A stretch of DNA of 64,000 bases from Pedobacter cryophilus (GTDB lineage: Bacteria > Bacteroidota > Bacteroidia > Sphingobacteriales > Sphingobacteriaceae): assembly GCF_005116455.1 (NCBI RefSeq), contig NZ_SWBP01000001.1, positions 682,001 through 746,000 on the forward strand, in the 5' to 3' direction. The position numbers and the translations under genes are program-made. The notes under the pieces were generated by a model that ran no database searches, had not been told where the DNA came from, and worked only from the letters and a program-made list of their open reading frames with translations. Position 1 is the stretch's first letter; every line of letters begins with the position of its first letter. Of this stretch, positions 18,114 through 26,524 are shown piece after piece.

Positions 18114-19129
18114 AACCGGTAATTATCCAATCGGGTTACCAACCAAAAGTTAATGTTGATAAAGAAAAACATTTGTTTTTTGGCGGCACCTCTTATTTGG
18201 GTTTAAACTATCATCCAAAAATTTTAAAGATTTTTTGCAATGGATTAAAAATTTGGGGTTTAAATAATGGCGCCTCCAGAAATAACAATATTCAACTTTC
18301 TATTTATAATGAAGCCGAAAAAGCTCTAGCAAAAGATTACCAAACCGAAGTGGCAGTTACTTTTTCTAGCGGCTGGCTAGCCGCCCAAGTTGCCGTAGAA
18401 GTTTTAAGCAAAAACAGAGATTGTGTTTACATTAATGAGGCTCATCCGGCATTAAATGCGCATAACAATGCCGTTTTAGAAATTCAAACCGCAGTAAATT
18501 ACATCAACCTTTCTCATCATACTAATTTCCTTATGGTGAGTAATTCATTAAATAATGTGATGCCGCAAATTTTTGATTTCTCGGCTTTAAGCCAAATCTT
18601 ACCCAGTAAAAATGTGGTGCTGTTGTTAGATCATTCTCATGGCTTTGGCATCTTAAAAGACGAATGGTTACTTACCATAAAAAAGATTAATGCAAATATT
18701 GATGTGGTGATATGTGGTTCTTTAGCCAAAGGATTAAGTTTAGATGCCGGTGTAGTTTTAGGTTCAAACCATTGGATTTCTCAAATAAAATTGAGCTCTA
18801 CTTTTAATGGTGCTTCGCCATGTAGCGCAGCCAGTTTACATACTTATATGAATAGTGAATCCATTAGAAATAAAGCATTGGCTAAGTTAACAGCAAACCT
18901 AAACTATCTGTTTTCTAAATTATCAAAAGACAACTTTTATTGGATTCCAAACTTCCCGGTAGTGGTGATAAAAAACCAAGCATTAGTAGAAAAACTGATC
19001 ACTAATAAAGTTTTATTCACCTCCTTTCCTTACCCAAATGCTAATAGCCCTACTATTAACAGATTGGTAATTACATCGGCACACAGCCAAAAAAATTTAA
19101 AAAAATTAATGGCTATTTTAAAGAATTAA
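18110..19129 (+). CDS. PLP-dependent alpha-oxoamine synthase-like enzyme
   Basis: A 339-residue fold-type I PLP enzyme of the AONS/KBL/serine-palmitoyltransferase group. D174 and H177 in LDHSHGFG contact the cofactor, and K207 in CGSLAKGLS is the Schiff-base lysine. The substrate loop NNGASRNN near residue 52 matches the family's GSRxxxG region only loosely. At 339 residues it is about 50 shorter than AONS or SPT, mostly through a trimmed C-terminus. The substrate is unknown: no bio, kbl or sphingolipid genes are nearby, and its only partner is the overlapping phosphatase. Confidence 0.85.
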   Translation: MKPVIIQSGYQPKVNVDKEKHLFFGGTSYLGLNYHPKILKIFCNGLKIWGLNNGASRNNNIQLSIYNEAEKALAKDYQTEVAVTFSSGWLAAQVAVEVLSKNRDCVYINEAHPALNAHNNAVLEIQTAVNYINLSHHTNFLMVSNSLNNVMPQIFDFSALSQILPSKNVVLLLDHSHGFGILKDEWLLTIKKINANIDVVICGSLAKGLSLDAGVVLGSNHWISQIKLSSTFNGASPCSAASLHTYMNSESIRNKALAKLTANLNYLFSKLSKDNFYWIPNFPVVVIKNQALVEKLITNKVLFTSFPYPNANSPTINRLVITSAHSQKNLKKLMAILKN

Positions 19130-19165
19130 TGGGCTTATAATTTAGAACCCTTCTTTAAAAATAAG

Positions 19166-19837
19166 CTATAACTTTTGGAAAGGAATATCCATTAACGGGT
19201 AATTTTCCCAGCCTTTAAAATCAAAATGCCACCATTCACTTTTGATCACATTAAAACCATTTTGCTTCATCATGTTGATTAAAAAGTCTCTATTTTTCTT
19301 TTCTTCTGGTGGGATATTTTCATAATCAGCGGCAGCTTCTTTAGTAAAACTATCATAAGGTGTGGGCATTTTTAATTCTACACCAGTTTTTAGATTAATG
19401 ATGGTTAAATCTACCGCACAACCTCGGTTATGTCTTGATCCTTTATTAGGATTTGCCACATAATCTTTTTTATCAATTGGGGTGAGTTTCCAAAATTTAA
19501 CGGTAACGGCATAAGGACGGTAAGCATCAAAAATTTTTAAACCTAAGCCTTGTTGGTTTAATTCTTTTTGGATTTTTCGAAGAGCATCTATAACAGGTTT
19601 TCGGGCATAAGCTTTCGCTTGATGATAAACAGCAATTCCAGAAAAGTTATCCTTTGTGGCGTACTTGATATCTAATTTTATAGTTGGTATTTCTTTAACA
19701 ATCTCCTGTAAAATTTGCTCGGGATACTGCTTTATTACCGCCTGATATTCTTTTTGAGATGAAATAACCACGGGTTGCTCTTGTACATTAAAAACCAAAT
19801 AAAAAGAAGCTATTAAACCTACAGTTAACGCTTTCAT
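19166..19837 (-). CDS. D-alanyl-D-alanine dipeptidase, VanX/DdpX family
   Basis: A 223-residue zinc dipeptidase that splits D-Ala-D-Ala. It carries an N-terminal signal-like segment (FYLVFNVQ). Zinc ligands are H136 and D143 (SRHNRGCAVD) and H204, the catalytic base is E201 (EWWHF), and R107 (DAYRP) stabilises the transition state, all as in VanX. No vanA/H neighbours are present, so peptidoglycan-dipeptide salvage is more likely than vancomycin resistance. It overlaps the yihY-like gene by four bases. Alanine dehydrogenase, two genes upstream, could use the alanine after racemisation. Confidence 0.92.
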   Translation of the reverse strand: MKALTVGLIASFYLVFNVQEQPVVISSQKEYQAVIKQYPEQILQEIVKEIPTIKLDIKYATKDNFSGIAVYHQAKAYARKPVIDALRKIQKELNQQGLGLKIFDAYRPYAVTVKFWKLTPIDKKDYVANPNKGSRHNRGCAVDLTIINLKTGVELKMPTPYDSFTKEAAADYENIPPEEKKNRDFLINMMKQNGFNVIKSEWWHFDFKGWENYPLMDIPFQKL

Positions 19838-20778
19838 TTACAAATTTTTTCTTGATCTATAGGTTGTTTTCCTTGCTCAATTTCCATTTTTTTAACAGAA
19901 ACCGCATATTTTGATGGTCTAATTTCTTCTCCTCTAACTTTAGCATAAGCCCACGTAAATTCGGCGCCAAAAAACAAAATAGCTGCCGAATAATAAACCC
20001 AAACAGCAATAACCACAATAGCACCGGTAGCACCATAAATAGAGCCTATTGCTGCATAAGAAATGTAAAGACCAATTAAATATTTCCCTAACATAAAAAG
20101 TAAAGCAGTAAAAACGGCTCCAGCCCTCACATCACGCCAGGGGATTTCGGCATCGGGTAATATTTTATAAATAACGGCAAACAGGCTTACCAAAACACCA
20201 AAAGTGATCACGAGGTTAATGATATCTATAAAAACTAAAGTAAAATCAGGTAAAAATCGACTTAGCGAATCGCTTAAAATTAATACCAAACTATTAATCA
20301 TTAAAGAAACAATGAGTAAAAAACCCAAACTAGCCACCATAGATAAAGATAGAATTCTATCCATCAACAATTTTAACCAGCCTTTTTTTGGCACCGATTT
20401 TACTCGCCATATTTCATTAATAGAATCCTGAATCTCTACAAAAACCCCTGTAGCGCCAATTAAAAGGGTGATTACTCCGGTGGTTATTGCAACTGTACTT
20501 TTTCCAGAAAGAGCTAAATTTTGCAACATCTCTTGAACTTGTATTGCAGCATCATTCCCTATAAAATCATTGATCTGAGAAAATATTTTTCCTTGCAGCG
20601 CCTCTTTTCCGTAAAAAATTCCTCCAATAGATAATAAAACGATGATCATGGGGGCTAAAGAAAATATAGTATAATACGCTAAGGAAGCGCTTAATTTTAA
20701 ACCTTTATCTTCTAAAAAGCCATTAAAAGTCTCTTTAAAGACGTTCTTGTAATCAAAAATCTTGATTTTTTTAAGCAT
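19834..20778 (-). CDS. YihY/virulence factor BrkB family membrane protein
   Basis: A 314-residue protein with six predicted membrane helices and the family hallmarks: LSASLAYYTIFSLAPM at the N-terminus, GATGVFVEIQDSINEIWRV mid-protein, and GATGAIVVIAVWVYYSA near the C-terminus. Older annotations call it ribonuclease BN, but that activity belongs to a different protein. The family's function is unknown. It lies 8 bases after alanine dehydrogenase and overlaps the dipeptidase gene. Confidence 0.93.
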   Translation of the reverse strand: MLKKIKIFDYKNVFKETFNGFLEDKGLKLSASLAYYTIFSLAPMIIVLLSIGGIFYGKEALQGKIFSQINDFIGNDAAIQVQEMLQNLALSGKSTVAITTGVITLLIGATGVFVEIQDSINEIWRVKSVPKKGWLKLLMDRILSLSMVASLGFLLIVSLMINSLVLILSDSLSRFLPDFTLVFIDIINLVITFGVLVSLFAVIYKILPDAEIPWRDVRAGAVFTALLFMLGKYLIGLYISYAAIGSIYGATGAIVVIAVWVYYSAAILFFGAEFTWAYAKVRGEEIRPSKYAVSVKKMEIEQGKQPIDQEKICK

Positions 20779-20786
20779 TATTTTTA

Positions 20787-22013
20787 TTATCGATTGCTGA
20801 GTACCAGCAAATTCAAATCTTTATATATCAAATCAAAGCGCTTTGCTAAGTCATTATTTGTCATGGCTCCTTGATAAATGTAAACAGAATTTCTAATGCC
20901 GGGCTTTTCCCAAATTAAATTCATTAGGCCTCCCATTTCTCCAATATCTAATAAAATAGGCGTAAAAATATTAGTTAAAGCATAAGTTGCCGTTCTACTT
21001 ACTCTTGATGCAATGTTAGGCACACAATAATGTATCACATCATGTTTTCTAAAAACAGGGTTTTTATGATTAGTTACTTCTGAAGTTTCAAAACAGCCTC
21101 CTTGATCTATACTTACATCAATAATTACCGAATTAGGTTTCATTTTAGCTACTGTTTCTTCTGAAACTATGCAAGGACTTCTGCCATTTGATGCTCTAAT
21201 GGCGCCAATAGCAACATCACAAGTTTTAATAGCTTTTTCTAATACCATTGGTTGCATTACGGAAGTAAAAAGCCTACTGCCTATATTATTTTGCAAACGT
21301 CTTAATTTATATAATGAAGAATCAAAAACCTTTACTTCTGCACCTAAACCAATGGCGGTTCTGGCAGCATATTCACCCACTGTACCCGCACCTAAAATCA
21401 CAATTTCTGTGGGTGGCACACCAGTTACGCCTCCTAACATTAATCCTTTTCCGCCAAATACATTACTTAAATATTCGGCCGCTATTAAAATGGATGTTGC
21501 ACCAACAATTTCGCTCATCGCTCTTACTACACTCAGTACATTTCCATCATCACGTAAGTATTCAAAAGCCAAAGCGGTTATTTTTTTTGCCATTAAAGCC
21601 AGAATAAATTCTTTCTTCATGGTAGACATTTGAAGAGCCGAAAAAATGATTTGGTGAGACTTCATCATCTCTATGTTCTCCATAGTAGGCGGAGCAATTT
21701 TTATGATGATATCAGCTTTATAAACTTCACGAGTATCGTAAACTATTTTCGCTCCCTGTTCGCTGTAATTATTATCGCTAAAATTAGCAGCTAAACCAGC
21801 CCCAGCTTCTATCACCACACGGTGACCGTTACTAACTAATAAAGCAACAGAAAGTGGTGTAAGGGCAATTCTATTTTCTTGAAAAGAAGTTTCTTTTGGT
21901 ATTCCAATATACAGGTTATTTTTTTTGGGCTTTACTTCTTCCAAAGCTTCCTGTGGCTGCATTAAGGCTTGTTTAGCCACTTCAGAAAATCCTCCCATCA
22001 ATGTTAATCCCAT
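20787..22013 (-). CDS. ald: alanine dehydrogenase
   Basis: A 408-residue NAD-dependent enzyme converting L-alanine to pyruvate and ammonia. The catalytic-domain start GIPKETSFQENRIALTP and the nucleotide-binding motif VILGAGTVGEYAAR (near 205) are visible, as is the VIDVSIDQGGCFETS segment. It has a roughly 30-residue N-terminal extension relative to classical Ald (about 370 residues), as is common in Bacteroidota. It sits 69 bases after tsaE in the PorX-TsaE-Ald-YihY-VanX order. Confidence 0.95.
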   Translation of the reverse strand: MGLTLMGGFSEVAKQALMQPQEALEEVKPKKNNLYIGIPKETSFQENRIALTPLSVALLVSNGHRVVIEAGAGLAANFSDNNYSEQGAKIVYDTREVYKADIIIKIAPPTMENIEMMKSHQIIFSALQMSTMKKEFILALMAKKITALAFEYLRDDGNVLSVVRAMSEIVGATSILIAAEYLSNVFGGKGLMLGGVTGVPPTEIVILGAGTVGEYAARTAIGLGAEVKVFDSSLYKLRRLQNNIGSRLFTSVMQPMVLEKAIKTCDVAIGAIRASNGRSPCIVSEETVAKMKPNSVIIDVSIDQGGCFETSEVTNHKNPVFRKHDVIHYCVPNIASRVSRTATYALTNIFTPILLDIGEMGGLMNLIWEKPGIRNSVYIYQGAMTNNDLAKRFDLIYKDLNLLVLSNR

Positions 22014-22082
22014 AAAAAATTGATTGTTTTTTGTTTACTGAAATTACAAATTTTACCGAATAGCTAAATATATTTTTTAAGA

Positions 22083-22508
22083 TTATTGTATCAACTCTAC
22101 CTCAATTAATCTTTCCTTTTCGCTTAGCGTTTTAATCTCTACTTTTAAATAGCGCTGTGGAATTAAATCGGGTATTTTTTCTGGCCATTCTATCATACAA
22201 TAATTATCAGAATAGAAATAATCTTCGTAACCTAAGTCAAAAGCTTCATTTTGATTTTTTAACCTGTAAAAGTCAAAATGAAAAATGGCAGCATCTTCAA
22301 TTTTGTATTCGTTTACGATAGAAAATGTGGGACTAGAAGTATGATCGGTAGTCCCTAATTGCTTGCATAATTCATTTATCAACGTAGTTTTACCTGCCCC
22401 CATTTCTCCGTAAAAAAGAAATATTTTTTCTTCTTTTGCTGCTTTTAAAATTTGGTTTGCAGCTTGGGGCAATTCACTTACATTCTTAATACTCAGTTGC
22501 ATCTTCAA
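22083..22508 (-). CDS. tsaE: tRNA threonylcarbamoyladenosine biosynthesis ATPase TsaE
   Basis: A 141-residue P-loop protein that powers the TsaBDE complex making t6A37 in ANN-decoding tRNAs. Walker A is GEMGAGKTT (K40). SSPTFSIVNEY and the IFHFDFYRL motif are TsaE signatures, and MIEWPEK marks the C-terminal part. It begins 5 bases after the porX stop, so the two are co-transcribed. Confidence 0.96.
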   Translation of the reverse strand: MKMQLSIKNVSELPQAANQILKAAKEEKIFLFYGEMGAGKTTLINELCKQLGTTDHTSSPTFSIVNEYKIEDAAIFHFDFYRLKNQNEAFDLGYEDYFYSDNYCMIEWPEKIPDLIPQRYLKVEIKTLSEKERLIEVELIQ

Positions 22509-22513
22509 AAAAA

Positions 22514-24067
22514 TTATTTGTTCTTATAGGTTGCAATAGGAATAATCATTTCTTCTAATGAGATTCCGCCGTGTTGAAAAGATTCATTGTAATAATTCAC
22601 AAACTGATTATAATTATTCTGATAAACAAAATAACTATCTTCTTTAGCGAAGATAAAACTAGAACTTACATGTAGTTTAGGCAATAGGGCTTCATGCGGG
22701 TTTTTAACCAAAAACACTTCTTTACTGTTATAATTTAAGTTTTTACCTTGTTTGTATCTTAAATTAGAATTGGTGTTTCTATCACCAATTACTTTACTAG
22801 GTTTTTTCACTCTAATGGTGCCATGGTCTGTAGTAATCACAAGCTTCACTCTTTTTTGAGCTAGTTTTTTGATCAGATCTAACAAAGGAGAATGTTCAAA
22901 CCAAGACAGCGTAATAGAACGATAAGCGGCGTCATCATTTGCCAGCTCTCTTATCATTTGCATATCTGTTCTGGCATGAGAAAGCATATCTACAAAATTA
23001 TAAACAATGGCATTTAAATCATTTTTCATTAAATTATTTAATGAATCATTTAAATCTCTGCCTTGGTCGTAATTTAAAATTTTATGGTAAGAAAACTTGA
23101 TGTCTTTTTTTACTGATCGCTTGATCTGGTCTTCTAAAAACTTTTCTTCAAACAAGTTTTTTCCACCTTCATCTTCATCATTTTGCCACATATCAGGAAA
23201 ACGTTTTTCCATATCAACAGGCATTAAGCCCGAAAAAATGGCGTTTCTGGCATATTGGGTAGCTGTTGGCAAAATGCTGAAATAAATATCTTCTTCTTCT
23301 AGTCTAAAATATTCGGTAATAATTGGATTAATAATTTTCCATTGGTCATACCTTAAATTATCTATCAAAATAAAAAAAGTAGGCGTTTGCTCACTCAATA
23401 TTGGAAATACTTTTTTCTTAAATAGTTGATGTGAAAGAGTTGGCGCTTTATCTTGGTTTTGAATCCATCCTAAATAATTTTTCTCAATAAATTTAGAGAA
23501 CTGCGCATTAGCTTCGGCTTTTTGCATGGTTAAAATTTCATGCATCCCGGCGTCTTCTAACTTTTCTAACTCTAATTCCCAAAAAATAAGTTTTTTATAA
23601 ACATCTATCCATTCTTGATAACTTAAATTTTCATTTAAAGTCATCCCTAATGTTCTAAAATCTTGCTGATAAGCCATTGATGTTTTCTCACTTACCAAAC
23701 GCTTATTATCAATTAACTTTTTAATACTCAATAAAATTTGCTTCGGGTTAACCGGCTTTATCAAATAATCGTCAATCTTAAATCCAATGGCATCCTCCAT
23801 CAAATATTCCTCTTCACTTTTGGTAATCATCACCACGGGTACATCCGGATTAATAGTTTTTATACTACTTAAAGTTTCTAAACCAGTTAAGCCGGGCATA
23901 TTCTCGTCTAAAAAAACAATATCAAAATCTTTCGTTTTAAATATATCTAGAGCGTCTCTTCCGTTTGTGGCTGTTTCAATATGATATCCTTTTTCGGTAA
24001 GAAAAAGAATATGAGGCTTTAAAAGGTCAATCTCGTCGTCGGCCCATAATATATTTGCTGTTTGCAT
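22514..24067 (-). CDS. porX: PorX-type response regulator with PglZ domain
   Basis: A 517-residue protein with a receiver domain (1-125; phosphoacceptor D54 in IVFLDENMPG) and a PglZ phosphatase-superfamily domain (about 200-517). The PglZ part shows FFILIDNLRYDQW, the nucleophile region around TATQYARNAIFSG, and VITTDHGT. PorX works with the sensor PorY to control T9SS genes, and its PglZ domain is a zinc-dependent nucleotide phosphodiesterase. PorY is not in the window. The T9SS type B protein at 53572-55650 is a plausible client of the secretion system it regulates. Confidence 0.95.
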   Translation of the reverse strand: MQTANILWADDEIDLLKPHILFLTEKGYHIETATNGRDALDIFKTKDFDIVFLDENMPGLTGLETLSSIKTINPDVPVVMITKSEEEYLMEDAIGFKIDDYLIKPVNPKQILLSIKKLIDNKRLVSEKTSMAYQQDFRTLGMTLNENLSYQEWIDVYKKLIFWELELEKLEDAGMHEILTMQKAEANAQFSKFIEKNYLGWIQNQDKAPTLSHQLFKKKVFPILSEQTPTFFILIDNLRYDQWKIINPIITEYFRLEEEDIYFSILPTATQYARNAIFSGLMPVDMEKRFPDMWQNDEDEGGKNLFEEKFLEDQIKRSVKKDIKFSYHKILNYDQGRDLNDSLNNLMKNDLNAIVYNFVDMLSHARTDMQMIRELANDDAAYRSITLSWFEHSPLLDLIKKLAQKRVKLVITTDHGTIRVKKPSKVIGDRNTNSNLRYKQGKNLNYNSKEVFLVKNPHEALLPKLHVSSSFIFAKEDSYFVYQNNYNQFVNYYNESFQHGGISLEEMIIPIATYKNK

Positions 24068-24181
24068 ATAATATTGATTCTATTTAAATGGTTATATTGA
24101 GACTTTATGCCAAATATTTATTGACACATTACAATAGCGTCAATAAAATTAACAAAATTTGTGCCTCATAATTAAATTAGC

Positions 24182-25402
24182 TTGAATAAGAATAAAATAA
24201 TTAACGATCCTGTTTACGGTTTTATAAGTATCAAAACGCCATTACTGTTTGATTTGATACAACACCCGCATTTTCAAAGATTAAGATACATTAAACAATT
24301 AGGGATGACACATTTGGTTTATCCCGGCTCATTACACACCAGATTTCACCATGCCTTAGGCGCCATGCACTTAATGCAGTTGGCCGTAGAGCATTTACAA
24401 AGCCGTGGGCATGATATTTCAAAAGAAGAGGAAGAAGCGGCATCAATAGCTATTTTATTACATGATATTGGCCACGGACCATTTTCACATGCCCTAGAAC
24501 ATACTATTGTAGATGGTGTTTCTCACGAAAAAATTAGTCGTTTATTTATGGCTAATCTAAACCGAGAGTTTAACGGTCAGCTAAATTTAGCGCTTAGTAT
24601 TTTTAATAATCATTACCACAAAAAATTTTTACACCAATTAATTTCGGGTCAATTAGATCTTGATCGGTTAGATTATTTAAATAGAGATAGTTTTTTTAGC
24701 GGAGTTACCGAAGGCATGGTAAGTTCAGATAGAATTATTAAATTATTAAATATAAAAGACGGTAATTTAGTGGTAGAAGAAAAAGGGATTTACTCTGTTG
24801 AAAAATTCTTAATAGCCCGCAGGCTGATGTATTGGCAGGTTTATTTACACAAAACGGTTATCGCAGCAGAACAATTACTGGTCAAAATTTTAGAACGAGC
24901 AAGAGAATTAGCCCTTTCGGGGAAAGATTTGTTTGCAACTCCGGCTTTAAAACATTTTCTTTATCATGATATTAGTGAATCAGACTTTGCAGAAAACGAA
25001 GAACACCTTCAGTTTTTCTCTTTATTAGATGATCATGATATTATGAGTTCTATAAAAGTTTGGCAATTACATGATGATTTTATCTTAAAAACACTGTGCA
25101 CAAATTTAATTCACAGAAATTTATATAAAGTAGAAATTAGTTATGACATGCCTAATGAAGAAAGAATAAACCAATTAACCGCCGAAGCAATTCGTAATTT
25201 AGGGATAAGTGAAGACGACTCTTCCTATTTTGTATTTACAGATACAATTAATAATATGGCCTATAAAACCGGTAATACCAGTATTAATGTGCTTATGAAA
25301 GACGGAAGTTTGCAAGATATAGCTATCGCTTCAGACAATTCAAATCTAGAAGCTTTATCAAAAACAGTAACCAAAAACATTTTGTGTTACACCAAATTTT
25401 AA
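24182..25402 (+). CDS. HD domain phosphohydrolase
   Basis: A 406-residue HD-superfamily hydrolase. Metal ligands H56 (TRFHHALG), H94-D95 (LLHDIGHG) and a distal Asp in LDLDRLDYLNRD are present. The domain resembles dNTP triphosphohydrolase-like enzymes, and the true substrate is unknown. Translation starts at a TTG (24182), since no in-frame ATG exists before the conserved INDPVYGFI. It is 56 bases before lpxD with a perfect palindrome between, so read-through into the lipid A operon is uncertain. Confidence 0.92.
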   Translation: MNKNKIINDPVYGFISIKTPLLFDLIQHPHFQRLRYIKQLGMTHLVYPGSLHTRFHHALGAMHLMQLAVEHLQSRGHDISKEEEEAASIAILLHDIGHGPFSHALEHTIVDGVSHEKISRLFMANLNREFNGQLNLALSIFNNHYHKKFLHQLISGQLDLDRLDYLNRDSFFSGVTEGMVSSDRIIKLLNIKDGNLVVEEKGIYSVEKFLIARRLMYWQVYLHKTVIAAEQLLVKILERARELALSGKDLFATPALKHFLYHDISESDFAENEEHLQFFSLLDDHDIMSSIKVWQLHDDFILKTLCTNLIHRNLYKVEISYDMPNEERINQLTAEAIRNLGISEDDSSYFVFTDTINNMAYKTGNTSINVLMKDGSLQDIAIASDNSNLEALSKTVTKNILCYTKF

Positions 25403-25408
25403 ACCTTT

Positions 25409-25434
25409 CAAATTGTTATTAAATTAACAATTTG
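25409..25434. repeat. perfect 10-bp inverted repeat before lpxD
   Basis: CAAATTGTTA and TAACAATTTG are exact reverse complements around a 6-nt centre. It lies 7 bases after the HD-gene stop and 24 bases before the first possible lpxD start. It could be a weak terminator or an operator. No T-run follows. Confidence 0.6.
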
Positions 25435-25464
25435 TTCATATAATAATATCAGTTAATTTTGAAG

Positions 25465-26517
25465 ATGCAATTTTCAGCAAAAGAGATCAGCTTATTACTG
25501 AATGGTAGCCTGCAAGGCAATCCCGATGTGAAAGTTTTTCAGTTAGCAAAAATAGAGGATGCCCAAGAAGGCTCATTGTCTTTTCTTGCCAATCCTAAGT
25601 ATGAAGCTTTTCTCTACACCACAAAAGCATCTGTGGTTATAGTGAATGAAGATTTATTAATTGATAAGCAGGTAACACCCACTATTATTAGGGTTAAAGA
25701 TGCTTACAGCAGTTTTTCAATCCTTTTAGAAAAGTATAATACCCTTAAATTAGATAAAAAAGGAATAGAACAGCCCTGTTTTATTCATCCCGATGCTAAA
25801 ATTGGAAAAGATGTTTACATAGGTGCTTTTGCCTATATAGGCGCTGGCGTGGTAATAGGAGATAGAAGTAAAATTTATCCACAATGCTATATTGGTGATG
25901 ATGTAAAAGTTGGTGATGATTGCTCGCTGCACTCTGGAGTAAAAATTTATCATGATTGCGTTTTAAAAAATACAGTTACCATTCATTCAAATGCAGTAAT
26001 TGGCGGCGATGGTTTTGGTTTTGCGCCACAAGCAAACGGAGCATACTCTAAAGTAAGCCAAATAGGAAACGTAGTTATTGAAGATGACGTTGAAATTGGT
26101 GCAAATACATGTATAGATAGAGCTACCATGGGTTCTACCATTATTAAAAAAGGCGTGAAATTAGATAACCTGATACAAATAGCCCATAATGCCGAAATCG
26201 GACAAAATACTGTAATTGCATCACAAACTGGTATTTCTGGCAGTGCCAAAATAGGTGACAGTAACATTATTGGTGGCCAGGTAGGTATTGTTGGTCATGT
26301 TACGCTAGCAAAAGGAACGCAAATTCAAGCAAAATCTGGCATCAATAAATCCATTGAAGAAGAAGGTAAAAAATGGGGCGGTGCACCAGCTACCTCTTAT
26401 CAAAATTATATGCGCTCACAAGTAATTATTCAAAGATTGCCAGAAATGGAGAAAAAAATAGAAGAACTTCAAAGAGCATTATTAGCACTCCAACAAAATT
26501 CTTCTGCATCAAATTAA
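25465..26517 (+). CDS. lpxD: UDP-3-O-(3-hydroxyacyl)glucosamine N-acyltransferase
   Basis: The third step of lipid A synthesis: it adds the second hydroxyacyl chain to the glucosamine. It has an N-terminal uridine-binding domain, then a left-handed beta-helix of hexapeptide repeats (about 105-300), and a C-terminal helix. The catalytic histidine lies in IQIAHNAEIG (H241 from this start). A TTG two codons upstream (25459) could also start it, but the ATG gives the usual MQFSAKE N-terminus. It is followed 7 bases later by lpxC-fabZ, an operon order typical of Bacteroidota. Confidence 0.96.
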   Translation: MQFSAKEISLLLNGSLQGNPDVKVFQLAKIEDAQEGSLSFLANPKYEAFLYTTKASVVIVNEDLLIDKQVTPTIIRVKDAYSSFSILLEKYNTLKLDKKGIEQPCFIHPDAKIGKDVYIGAFAYIGAGVVIGDRSKIYPQCYIGDDVKVGDDCSLHSGVKIYHDCVLKNTVTIHSNAVIGGDGFGFAPQANGAYSKVSQIGNVVIEDDVEIGANTCIDRATMGSTIIKKGVKLDNLIQIAHNAEIGQNTVIASQTGISGSAKIGDSNIIGGQVGIVGHVTLAKGTQIQAKSGINKSIEEEGKKWGGAPATSYQNYMRSQVIIQRLPEMEKKIEELQRALLALQQNSSASN

Positions 26518-26524
26518 CCTACAA

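Noticed and set aside
19166-19837. Vancomycin resistance operon
   Set aside because: The VanX-type dipeptidase has no vanH, vanA or vanRS partners, and its neighbours are housekeeping genes.
21169-21633. A 154-codon plus-strand frame inside alanine dehydrogenase
   Set aside because: It is antisense to the conserved NAD-binding region of ald and has no upstream promoter or family signature.
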